64,000 nt of DNA from Ruminococcus sp. GTDB lineage: Bacteria > Bacillota > Clostridia > Oscillospirales > Ruminococcaceae. The notes beneath the pieces are model-generated. The model had not been told where the DNA came from. It searched no databases and saw nothing but the letters and a program-made list of their open reading frames with translations. The stretch spans positions 124,001-188,000 of the forward strand of contig JAFUQX010000058.1 of NCBI GenBank assembly GCA_017472145.1, written 5' to 3'. This document shows, piece after piece, positions 18,261-26,910 of this stretch. The position numbers and the translations under genes were made by a program. Positions within the stretch are counted from its first letter, which is position 1; each line of letters starts with the position of its first letter.

Positions 18261-19136
18261 ATGGAAAACAATCGCTACAAACTGAATAAGGAGCTGGCCC
18301 AGATGCTGAAGGGCGGCGTTATTATGGATGTAACCACACCGGAGCAGGCCAGAATCGCTGAAGCCGCGGGCGCATGCGCCGTTATGGCACTGGAAAGAAT
18401 CCCCGCTGACATCCGGGCGGCCGGAGGCGTCTCCAGAATGAGTGATCCGAAGATGATCAAGGGCATTCAGGACGCAGTATCCATCCCTGTTATGGCCAAG
18501 TGCAGAATCGGTCATTTTGCAGAGGCACAGATTTTACAGGCAATTGAAATCGACTATATTGATGAGAGCGAGGTACTCTCCCCGGCCGACGACAAATTTC
18601 ACATCAACAAGAGAAGCTTTGATGTTCCCTTTGTCTGCGGTGCAAAGGATCTGGGAGAGGCCCTGAGAAGAATCAATGAGGGTGCGGCCATGATCCGTAC
18701 AAAGGGCGAACCGGGAACAGGCGATATCGTACAGGCCGTCCGCCATATGCGCATGATGAACAGTGAAATCCGGAAGATCACCTCCATGAGTGAGGATGAG
18801 CTGTACAATGAAGCCAAGGTGCTTCAGGTTCCTTATGAGCTGGTGCTGTATGTTCATGAAAACGGCCGTCTTCCGGTTGTGAATTTTGCGGCAGGCGGTG
18901 TGGCCACTCCGGCTGATGCTGCTCTGATGATGCAGCTGGGTGCAGAGGGTGTATTTGTAGGTTCAGGCATTTTCAAGTCAGGAAATCCGGAAAAAAGAGC
19001 AGCCTCCATTGTCAAGGCCGTGACCAACTTCAGGGATGCAAAGATGCTGGCAAAGCTCTCTGAGGATCTGGGAGAAGCAATGGTTGGTATCAATGAAGAT
19101 GAAATCAGCCTGCTCATGGCAGAAAGAGGCAAGTGA
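18261..19136 (+). CDS. pdxS: Pyridoxal 5'-phosphate synthase subunit PdxS
   Basis: A 291-residue protein with the PdxS/SNZ hallmarks: [19 protein letters not shown], the active-site lysine in [16 protein letters not shown], and [27 protein letters not shown]. It condenses ribose 5-phosphate, glyceraldehyde 3-phosphate and ammonia (from PdxT) to PLP. Start at the ATG with AAGGAG upstream; the longer frame from 18237 lacks a site. The stop overlaps the pdxT start (TGATG). Confidence 0.98.
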   Translation: MENNRYKLNKELAQMLKGGVIMDVTTPEQARIAEAAGACAVMALERIPADIRAAGGVSRMSDPKMIKGIQDAVSIPVMAKCRIGHFAEAQILQAIEIDYIDESEVLSPADDKFHINKRSFDVPFVCGAKDLGEALRRINEGAAMIRTKGEPGTGDIVQAVRHMRMMNSEIRKITSMSEDELYNEAKVLQVPYELVLYVHENGRLPVVNFAAGGVATPADAALMMQLGAEGVFVGSGIFKSGNPEKRAASIVKAVTNFRDAKMLAKLSEDLGEAMVGINEDEISLLMAERGK

Positions 19137-19690
19137 TGCGGATCGGTGTGCTGGCCTTGCAGGGCGCATTCATTGAGCACGAAAAAAAGCTGCTTGAATG
19201 CGGTGCAGAGGCTTTTGAAATCAGACAGCGGCGTGATATGGCACGTTCCTTTGACGGACTGATCCTCCCGGGCGGCGAAAGCACTGTTATGGGAAAGCTG
19301 CTTCAGGAGCTGGAGCTTATGAAGCCAATCCGCCAGAGTATCCAGGATGGTACGCCTGTAATGGGCACCTGCGCAGGGCTGATCCTGCTGGCAGAGCATA
19401 TTTCCGGAGAAGACACAGTTCATATCGGTACAATGGGCATTACAGCAAAACGAAATGCCTACGGCCGACAGCTGGGAAGCTTTCACACCAATGCCCCATT
19501 TAAGGGCATCGGTGAGATCCCCATGACCTTTATCCGTGCACCCTTTATAGAAAGTATAACCAAAGCGGAAAGCCTTGCAGAGGTGGATGGCAAAATCATT
19601 GCCGCCCGACAGGAGAATCAGCTGGCCCTGGCCTTTCATCCGGAGCTGGAGCAGTCGGCAGCCGTGCATGAATATTTTCTAAGTATGTAA
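19136..19690 (+). CDS. pdxT: Glutaminase subunit PdxT of PLP synthase
   Basis: A 184-residue class I glutamine amidotransferase with LILPGGEST, the nucleophile in GTCAGLILLAE and a C-terminal FHPEL His-Glu pair. It supplies ammonia to PdxS. The gene overlaps pdxS by one base, so the two are co-translated. Confidence 0.97.
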   Translation: MRIGVLALQGAFIEHEKKLLECGAEAFEIRQRRDMARSFDGLILPGGESTVMGKLLQELELMKPIRQSIQDGTPVMGTCAGLILLAEHISGEDTVHIGTMGITAKRNAYGRQLGSFHTNAPFKGIGEIPMTFIRAPFIESITKAESLAEVDGKIIAARQENQLALAFHPELEQSAAVHEYFLSM

Positions 19691-19702
19691 ATCAGACAAA
19701 AT

Positions 19703-19739
19703 GGAGAGCGTCCTTTGGTGGCTGCTCTCCGTTTTTTAT
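19703..19739 (+). terminator. Intrinsic terminator of pdxST
   Basis: Stem GGAGAGC/GCTCTCC followed by GTTTTTT, 13 bases after the pdxT stop. Confidence 0.85.
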
Positions 19740-19767
19740 AAGAATGGTAAATAAATTTACACTGCTA

Positions 19768-19796
19768 TTGACATAGCAATAGTAAAGTTGTATAAT
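19768..19796 (+). promoter_or_regulatory. Consensus sigma-A promoter of the CotH-dockerin gene
   Basis: TTGACA at 19768-19773 and TATAAT at 19791-19796 with a 17-base spacer. The -35 sits inside a small inverted repeat (TGCTATTGACATAGCA), a possible operator. Confidence 0.8.
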
Positions 19797-19860
19797 ATAA
19801 TCACAAGATGTACCCTTCAATCGTCAGATTCGACAACAGAGACAGAAAGGAGCTGACTAT

Positions 19861-22800
19861 ATGAATTTGACTAAATACAAACGAATATGCGGAATCCTTA
19901 CAGCCTGCACCATGACGGCTTCCCTGAATACAGGCTTTCCGCAGTTCATCGCAAGTGCAGCAGACTATGTACATAACGCAACCTTTGATTCGTCAGAAGA
20001 CGGCTGGTATATTTGGACACACTCCAGCGCATCCGCGGCCATGGCCGCAGAAAACGGGAAGCTTACCATTACTGTGTCCGACACGGGAGAAGATACCTAC
20101 CATATACAGGCTTATTTCCCCTATCTGACGCTGTATGAAGGCTGTGAATATCGCCTGACATATGATATCTCATCCGATATTTCCTGCTCATCCGAGGCAA
20201 TGGTGCAGCGCAATTCCGGAGATTATGATGCCTTTTCTTGGAGAATGATCGATGTATCTCCTACTGTACAGACACTGAGCGACACCTTTACCATGACCGA
20301 AACGGTTGAGAGCGACGCTCGCATTACCTTTACCGCAGGCTATTTCGGCACGGAGCTTGCAGAGCATAAAATATATATTGACAATGTAAAGCTGGAGCTG
20401 ATCAGCGGTACACCGCCGGTCACCGGGCCGGATAACAACATTCTCTATCCAAATGAGGCTGGAAGTGTTGTCCTCAACGAATTCTGCACGCAGAACAAGG
20501 AATGTCTCCTGGACAGCTATGGAACGGCTTCCGACTGGATCGAGCTGCACAATCCGGGCGGTACATCCATTGACATCAGCGGCTATGGCCTGACGGATAA
20601 AGCATCTGAGCCTTATCGATACATCTTCCCGGAGGGAACGGTGCTGGAGGCTGGTGAATACAGGGTTATCTTTGCCTCCAAGAGCGAATCCAGCGGAAAT
20701 GAGCTGCATACAGGATTTGCTCTGAGCAAAAGCGGAGAAACTATGACTCTTACAGATCCCTCCGGAAAAACGGTGCAGACCGTAACGATCCCTACCCTTG
20801 CAGAAGATGTAACCTATGGCCTGTCTCCGGAAGGCTCAGGAATCTGGGCGTCCATGACTCCCACACCAACCAGAATCAATGAGGTCAGTGTTCCCTCCCC
20901 TGTTTTCTCGGCAAGCTCAGGATTCTATGATGCTGACTTTAACCTGACTCTTTCTACTGAAGCCGTACAAGGCGATATATACTATACGCTGGACGGAAGT
21001 GATCCGACTACGTCTGATACGGCAATCAAGTACAGCAGCCCCATTAAAATGTATGACCGAACCAGTGAGCCGAATGTATACAGCCAGTATCAGCACGATG
21101 ATACGGCGCAGTCCATCACACTGAAGATGGAGTATAATGCTCCGGATTACAATGTAGACAAGATCACAGTTGTACGGGCCGCTGTAAAGCGGAGTGACGG
21201 CCAGTACAGTGATATCATTACAAACAGCTATATTGTGGGTAATTCTGAGGATATGCAGGTCTATAAGGATATTGCTGTCATTTCCCTTGTAACAGATCCG
21301 GACAACCTCTTTGACCCGGATACGGGCATCTATGTAGCGGGTACACAGTATGTAAACTGGAAAAACAGCAGCTCCTATAATCCGAATCTCAGTGAGTGGG
21401 ATGCAAGCAATGTTGCTAATTTCTTCTCCAGAGGCCGCAGCTGGGAGCGCCCGGTGACCTTTGAGCTGTTTGAAAACGGCGAATCCGTCATCAAGCAGGA
21501 TATGGGACTCCGTATCAAGGGCACTTCCACGAGAAACTGTGCAGTTAAAAACTTCAATTTGTTCGCACGAAGCGATTATGGCGATTCAAAGCTCCAGACC
21601 ATTCTCTTTGAGGATAATTTCTCTGAACAGAAGGATAAGATCATTAAAAAGTATGACTCCATCAGTCTGCGTGCTATGACGCATGGAGACGGCGCTCGTA
21701 TCCGTGAAACCATCGGTCAGGAGCTGCTTTCCAGCCGGGAGGCCGTAGGTACACAGGACTACAAGCCCTGTGTTGTCTTTATTGACGGCGAATACTGGGG
21801 TGTATATCAGATCGGCGAAAAGATTTCCGATTACTTCATCCAGAGCCATTACGACATTCCCAAGGAGCAGGTGTCTATCATCAAGCGTCCCAGCAATACC
21901 CGTGTAGAAAGCGGCACAGAGGCCGATGCAGATGAATGGGATTACCTCATGAATTATGCGGTCAATAATAATGCTGCCAATGACAGTGTGTACAATTATC
22001 TTGCAGGTGAAATCGACATGCAGAGCCTGATTGAACATTACTGTACGGGCCTGTATCTGGGTACGTTCGACTGGCCGGGATATAATTTCGTAGCATGGAA
22101 AAATAATGGAAGCACCATTGCGGATAACCCCTATTCCGATGGAAAATGGCGGTTTGTGACTTATGACCTGGACTATACTATGGGTTCAACCTATGAGACA
22201 TTCGGCGGCGTGGAAGGATATGCTTATAATTCCTTCGATCACATTATGCGAGCCGATATCACAGATCGTGAAACCAACAAGCTGTTCAAGGGCCTTCTGA
22301 AGAACGAAGCCTTTAAGGAGCAGTTTGCACTGACCTATCAGGACTATGCAAACTATGTATTCGCTCCCGAAACAGCTGCTCCCATCATCGAAAAATATCG
22401 TTCCAATACAACGCTGCTGTCCGAATCAAATGAAAGTGATAAACGCTGGGGTCTGGGCTTTGAAGCCTGCTCGCTGGCTACGCAGCTGAATACCATTGAA
22501 GAGTATTTTGAAAATCGTGCTTCCTATACCCTGGAGGATATGAGAACCTATCTTGGTCTGACAGGTACACTGAAGAATGTCACACTGAAAGCCAACGGCA
22601 ACGGCACCATCCAGATCAACACCATCACTCCGGAGCTGACAAATGGTTCGTGGACTGGTCAGTACTATACCGACTATCCGGTTACTGTAACTGCAATTCC
22701 GGCCGAAGGTGCAGCCTTTACCGGATGGACAGGCGCTGTTGTCTCTGATGAGCTGACTGTAACCGTTCCGTTCAGTACGGCTATTACACTTCAGGCTAAT

Positions 22801-23001
22801 TTCGCAGGCGGTACGGCGGCTGGCAGCGGCGATATCAATGCAGACGGCCAGACAAGTATTCTGGATGCCGTTCTGCTTCAGAAACATCTTGTAGGTGCAG
22901 CCGCTCTGACGGATTCTCAGCTGAATGCAGCCGATGTAACATCCGACAAGACCGTCAACATTTTTGACCTGGCCTATCTCAAGAAAATTATCATGGGATA
23001 A
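19861..23001 (+). CDS. Secreted multidomain CotH-family protein with CBM and dockerin
   Basis: A 1,046-residue secreted protein. In order: signal peptide (about 1-34); a CBM4/9-type carbohydrate-binding module (about 36-182); a lamin-tail domain (about 198-310, VVLNEFCTQNKE, SDWIELHNPGG); a chitobiase C-terminal-like domain (about 340-400, IYYTLDGSDPTTSDTA); a CotH kinase-like domain (about 470-860, with MGLRIKGTSTRN, YWGVYQIGEKISDYF, TYDLDYTMG); a bacterial repeat (about 905-985, FTGWTGAV); and a C-terminal type I dockerin with two Asn/Asp loops (GDINADGQTSILDAVLLQK, ADVTSDKTVNIFDLAYLKK). CotH proteins with dockerins are known from Ruminococcus cellulosomes; their role on fibre is unresolved. 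Single-gene unit with its own promoter and terminator. Confidence 0.88.
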   Translation: MNLTKYKRICGILTACTMTASLNTGFPQFIASAADYVHNATFDSSEDGWYIWTHSSASAAMAAENGKLTITVSDTGEDTYHIQAYFPYLTLYEGCEYRLTYDISSDISCSSEAMVQRNSGDYDAFSWRMIDVSPTVQTLSDTFTMTETVESDARITFTAGYFGTELAEHKIYIDNVKLELISGTPPVTGPDNNILYPNEAGSVVLNEFCTQNKECLLDSYGTASDWIELHNPGGTSIDISGYGLTDKASEPYRYIFPEGTVLEAGEYRVIFASKSESSGNELHTGFALSKSGETMTLTDPSGKTVQTVTIPTLAEDVTYGLSPEGSGIWASMTPTPTRINEVSVPSPVFSASSGFYDADFNLTLSTEAVQGDIYYTLDGSDPTTSDTAIKYSSPIKMYDRTSEPNVYSQYQHDDTAQSITLKMEYNAPDYNVDKITVVRAAVKRSDGQYSDIITNSYIVGNSEDMQVYKDIAVISLVTDPDNLFDPDTGIYVAGTQYVNWKNSSSYNPNLSEWDASNVANFFSRGRSWERPVTFELFENGESVIKQDMGLRIKGTSTRNCAVKNFNLFARSDYGDSKLQTILFEDNFSEQKDKIIKKYDSISLRAMTHGDGARIRETIGQELLSSREAVGTQDYKPCVVFIDGEYWGVYQIGEKISDYFIQSHYDIPKEQVSIIKRPSNTRVESGTEADADEWDYLMNYAVNNNAANDSVYNYLAGEIDMQSLIEHYCTGLYLGTFDWPGYNFVAWKNNGSTIADNPYSDGKWRFVTYDLDYTMGSTYETFGGVEGYAYNSFDHIMRADITDRETNKLFKGLLKNEAFKEQFALTYQDYANYVFAPETAAPIIEKYRSNTTLLSESNESDKRWGLGFEACSLATQLNTIEEYFENRASYTLEDMRTYLGLTGTLKNVTLKANGNGTIQINTITPELTNGSWTGQYYTDYPVTVTAIPAEGAAFTGWTGAVVSDELTVTVPFSTAITLQANFAGGTAAGSGDINADGQTSILDAVLLQKHLVGAAALTDSQLNAADVTSDKTVNIFDLAYLKKIIMG

Positions 23002-23015
23002 GTTATAGAAAAATT

Positions 23016-23066
23016 GAAATTCCGCCCGGCTGGACCTTTCCTACATCGGGCGGAATTTCTTTTTAT
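23016..23066 (+). terminator. Intrinsic terminator of the CotH-dockerin gene
   Basis: Perfect 13-base stem GAAATTCCGCCCG/CGGGCGGAATTTC followed by T6. Confidence 0.9.
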
Positions 23067-23113
23067 AATGCAGGGTCAATGTGCTTCCCCTGGACTTCAT
23101 CATATTCTCATAC

Positions 23114-23152
23114 AAATAAGCATCCTCCGGACTTTTCAGAGGATGCTTATTT
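23114..23152 (-). terminator. Hairpin terminator between convergent dockerin genes
   Basis: Perfect 14-base stem AAATAAGCATCCTC/GAGGATGCTTATTT with an 11-base loop, 35 bases after the stop of the minus-strand gene. The U-run is short in both directions, so it may act bidirectionally or mainly protect the 3' end. Confidence 0.6.
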
Positions 23153-23186
23153 TCGGGGCTATACTGCAAAAAGATACAGAAATGCC

Positions 23187-25541
23187 TTAGCTATAGGGGA
23201 AATAAAATGCTTCATAAGCATCGGATTGCTCGCTTGTACGGACACGCACCTCTGCGCCGTCTGTTTTAAAAATGATTTCGTAATGCGAACCTGCATAGAC
23301 AATATTTCCATCTGAATCAGCAGTCCAGTTGTATGTCTGATCATCAAAGGGTAAAAAGCCGCTTTCTGTCTCCGCACACTCCAGCACAGCAATGTCTCCA
23401 AATAAATCCATACCAGTCGGATAGCACCAGTAGAAATCAATGTTGCTTTCTCCCAAAAAGCTGTACTGATGCACAGCCAGGGCCGAAGGACAATAATCAG
23501 CAGCTACATCACATTCATTGGGTACTTCATAATAAAGAAGATCTCCTCTATCCATCCCATCGCCCGGTGTGAAGGTACGGAAACCGATACGCGCATTCCT
23601 GGCCGTCTCCTTATCCAGAGTAAGCTGGCCCAGAAAATCATCCACTAAACAGCCGCCGCCCTCTGTCCGCTTTACATCTACAGTAATAAGATCACCGGAT
23701 TTTGTGATATTCCACGCATACTTCTCTGTGCCCTCAAACTCAGCTTCCGGATACAGGTACAAAACCTTTGCCTTAAAGAAGCTCTCCGGGTACATATCCT
23801 GGAAAAAAGCAACACCCTTCTCTGTCATAAAGCCGGAAAGGATTTCTGTCAGCTCCTGGAAGGATGTGATGCAGACCCCTTCTCCTTCTCTCCAGTCATT
23901 GAATGAATCCCAATCGACGGCCTCATCGCCGCACAGATAGGATATATCTGAAAGGCCCATTGAATGATACGTACCATGGATCTCCTCTGTGCCCTGTACA
24001 GACCAGACGACTTCATTTTCATGATACTGCTCTCTGGGCAGGGAAACCTGTGAAATCAGAACGTATTCTTCATATTCAGTTCCTTCCGGATATACACAAT
24101 TAGTTTCCATATATGCATACTCAATTTGCAGATCGCCGTTCTGATAGAAAACATCATCGATCACAACCGCATCATCATATGCATGCGCAGGTCTCAGATC
24201 CAGAAAAAGCACATTTTGCTCAAAAAAGGCTTCATCATAGGTGGTCTTCAGAGAACGGACCACAGCATCCCTGAAAAAAGGCGTTATCGTATTATCCAGC
24301 TGCTCCGGCGATGTAATAACAAAGGGTATGTCGATCAGAGCCGCATTCCAGCCTTGCCAGGTGACCGCCTTGGTTATATCGATTCGTGTCACTGGACTTA
24401 ACTCCGATGTGTTTCCCTGATCGCGGAGGATCTCCTTCAGCAAAATCATATCAAAAACATTGATTCTTCCATCAGAATTCACATCAGCTGCGGCCTTCTC
24501 TGCGGCCGAGAGCGCACGCTGAGTCAGCAGATGCTTTTGCAGGATGACTGCATCTCCCATATTCACCTTCCCATCCCAGGTCAGATCGCCGGGCTGAGCC
24601 TCTGTGCCGCCGCTTTCAACAGCAGGAAGAAGAAACCTTCCGCTGCTCGCTGTCAGCGTGTAGACCTCATAGCTGTCTGAATCTGAAGCGGTGACATCCA
24701 CAGTTCCATCCTCTACGGGAGAAAGGAGACAGAAATTCCGGATATCCGGTGTGGTCTCCTTCAAACCGCCGTCCATCCAGCTGGCACAGGTGCTGCTAAG
24801 TTCTATTTCCGCCACCTCTGTATCAGAGACAGTAATGCAGCCGTCCCAGTCTGTTGTTATACCAAACTGAACCGTATCTTCTTCATACTCATAATCTGTG
24901 CAGATGAAGAAATATTCCTCCGGCAGACGAGTGTTTACATAGGCGTAATAGCCTTCATTTACTACATCCTCCATAGAAAACGGCGCATAATCTGCGCAGA
25001 TCGGGCCGATCACACTGCTGGTTTCTTCCGCAGTTGCATACATCTGGTCTTTCGTCTCCTGAATGTAGGCATCTACATCTGCATCTTTGATATAATTCCG
25101 CTCCCCGTCCTTTCTGACGGAAATCTCGCCATTCTTTACTGTTACCGTATAATTCCGGATATGCGGATAGAAGTAATGATAGTGAGAATCGTTCTCATCC
25201 AGAATCGTGAATTCAACGATCTGCTCACACCATTCCAATGCAGACACTACATAAGTGCCGTCCTCTTCCGGTCTGAATATGTACCCATAGGTGCTGTGCT
25301 CAGAACTGAATGAAGACTGCGCACCAATAAGATACGTGCTGTTATCCCACATAAAGTAAACGGAATCCGTATCCACACGATAACTTTCCGGATACGTTTC
25401 CAGCAGCGCCGTGTACTCACTCCAGGTACTGGGATAGAAAGTCTCCTCCGCATAAACAAGGGATGCAGTTGATACAGGCCACATTGCAGCAGCCGTCATG
25501 CATGCTGTCAGCATGGTCATCATTTTACAAAAAGTCTTCAT
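23187..25541 (-). CDS. Secreted protein with internal dockerin, function unknown
   Basis: A 784-residue protein with a signal peptide (about 1-31, ending near LVYAEE). An unassigned acidic, Tyr-rich region follows (about 32-320). A complete type I dockerin lies in the middle (about 322-382: GDLTWDGKVNMGDAVILQKH, ADVNSDGRINVFDMILLKE). A second unassigned domain fills about 395-784. Dockerins are normally terminal, so the central position means the protein presents one module on each side of the scaffold contact. The start is the ATG with GGAGGA upstream. No catalytic motif was recognised in either flanking domain. Confidence 0.75.
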   Translation of the reverse strand: MKTFCKMMTMLTACMTAAAMWPVSTASLVYAEETFYPSTWSEYTALLETYPESYRVDTDSVYFMWDNSTYLIGAQSSFSSEHSTYGYIFRPEEDGTYVVSALEWCEQIVEFTILDENDSHYHYFYPHIRNYTVTVKNGEISVRKDGERNYIKDADVDAYIQETKDQMYATAEETSSVIGPICADYAPFSMEDVVNEGYYAYVNTRLPEEYFFICTDYEYEEDTVQFGITTDWDGCITVSDTEVAEIELSSTCASWMDGGLKETTPDIRNFCLLSPVEDGTVDVTASDSDSYEVYTLTASSGRFLLPAVESGGTEAQPGDLTWDGKVNMGDAVILQKHLLTQRALSAAEKAAADVNSDGRINVFDMILLKEILRDQGNTSELSPVTRIDITKAVTWQGWNAALIDIPFVITSPEQLDNTITPFFRDAVVRSLKTTYDEAFFEQNVLFLDLRPAHAYDDAVVIDDVFYQNGDLQIEYAYMETNCVYPEGTEYEEYVLISQVSLPREQYHENEVVWSVQGTEEIHGTYHSMGLSDISYLCGDEAVDWDSFNDWREGEGVCITSFQELTEILSGFMTEKGVAFFQDMYPESFFKAKVLYLYPEAEFEGTEKYAWNITKSGDLITVDVKRTEGGGCLVDDFLGQLTLDKETARNARIGFRTFTPGDGMDRGDLLYYEVPNECDVAADYCPSALAVHQYSFLGESNIDFYWCYPTGMDLFGDIAVLECAETESGFLPFDDQTYNWTADSDGNIVYAGSHYEIIFKTDGAEVRVRTSEQSDAYEAFYFPYS

Positions 25542-25687
25542 GGAATCATCCTCCATTTTCTGAATTCATTCAGGAATTCTGTGCATACGCACAAGCATTC
25601 CCTCTGTTTCTTTTGACGTTTCAGTATGCGAAAATGTGCGGTCTGAATATGTAAACTTTTAATGAAATGATATCCCGCATGATGCTT

Positions 25688-26866
25688 TCAGGATTCCGCT
25701 TCCGACCTGTATGCCATGTTCTGTTCGATCAGATCCCATCGCTGCTTCACACAATCGGCACTGCGCAGCGGATCCGGAGGCGTATGGAATGCATAGTCCA
25801 ACAGCCGGGATAAATCGGTGGTGGCTACATGAAGCCGTGTATCGGAAGATGCGTAATAGATATACACAGATCCATCCTCCCGCACAATTGCACCGTTTGT
25901 AAACACCACATTTGAAACATCGCCTATGCGTTCTTCTCCAAGGGGTGCAAGAAAATACCCGGATGGTTCAGCAATTACACGCCATGGCTCTTTCCGGTCA
26001 GTAACAAATACATACAGAACATATCGCAGACCGGCGGCCGTATTGCGTACACCATGGGCCAGATGCAGCCATCCCCTTTCTGTTTCAATGGGAACTGCAC
26101 CGCAGCCATTCTTTGCTTCCGTAATGGTGTGATATTTTCTGAGACTTGTCATGATCTCCTTATCAATCACCGCATGTGTGATATCGGAAACAAGTCCGAA
26201 TCCGATCCCGCCGCCTGAGCCGGTTTCAATAAAGCCATCCATGGGCCGTGTATAAAACGCATATTTCCCGTCTACAAATTTCGGAAGCAGACAGACATTC
26301 CGCTGCTGAGGGCTGTTCAATGTGATCAGATTCGGAAGCCGCTCCCAGCTTTCCAGATCCTTTGTCCGGACAATGCCAGCGGCCGCTGTGGCTGCGGACA
26401 GATCGGAGGCTTCATGCGCGCTGGACTCCGAACAGAATACTCCATAAATCCAGCCATCCTCATGCTGCGTCAGACGCATATCATATACATTGGTTTCGTC
26501 CGGATACACATCCGGAAGGAGGATCGGCTTTTCTCGGAAATGAAATTGATCTACGCCATTTTCACTCTCAGCCACTGCAAAAAAGCTCTTTCGGTCCTGC
26601 CCCTCCATGCGGACGACCAGACAGTATTTTCCATTCTGCCAGACTGCACCGGCATTGAATACGGCATTGACACCCAGCCGTTCCATAAAGTACGGATTCG
26701 TCCGGGGATTCAGGTCATACCTCCAGTGCAGCGGCACGTGTTCTCTTGTCAGCACCGGATATTTCCAGCGGGTATAGATGCCATTGTAAAAGCTGGACGC
26801 TTCATTTCTGCGAACAAGAAGTGCATCCTGCAAAGCCTTCTGCCGCAGATATTCCTTGTGATACAT
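25688..26866 (-). CDS. GH130 family glycoside phosphorylase (mannosylglucose phosphorylase-like)
   Basis: A 392-residue cytoplasmic five-bladed propeller enzyme. Recognisable GH130 stretches are [49 protein letters not shown] and [11 protein letters not shown]. The length and the MEGQDR/GVDQFHF pattern fit the GH130 branch of 4-O-beta-D-mannosyl-D-glucose phosphorylase known from Ruminococcus albus, which splits Man-Glc with phosphate. There is no signal peptide. The gene follows a secreted GH9-dockerin enzyme by 44 bases, probably co-transcribed, coupling outside cutting to inside phosphorolysis. The start is the ATG after GAGGAGG. Confidence 0.85.
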   Translation of the reverse strand: MYHKEYLRQKALQDALLVRRNEASSFYNGIYTRWKYPVLTREHVPLHWRYDLNPRTNPYFMERLGVNAVFNAGAVWQNGKYCLVVRMEGQDRKSFFAVAESENGVDQFHFREKPILLPDVYPDETNVYDMRLTQHEDGWIYGVFCSESSAHEASDLSAATAAAGIVRTKDLESWERLPNLITLNSPQQRNVCLLPKFVDGKYAFYTRPMDGFIETGSGGGIGFGLVSDITHAVIDKEIMTSLRKYHTITEAKNGCGAVPIETERGWLHLAHGVRNTAAGLRYVLYVFVTDRKEPWRVIAEPSGYFLAPLGEERIGDVSNVVFTNGAIVREDGSVYIYYASSDTRLHVATTDLSRLLDYAFHTPPDPLRSADCVKQRWDLIEQNMAYRSEAES

Positions 26867-26910
26867 CACAATTCCTCCTCATTATTATAATATGGATATT
26901 CTTCATTTTC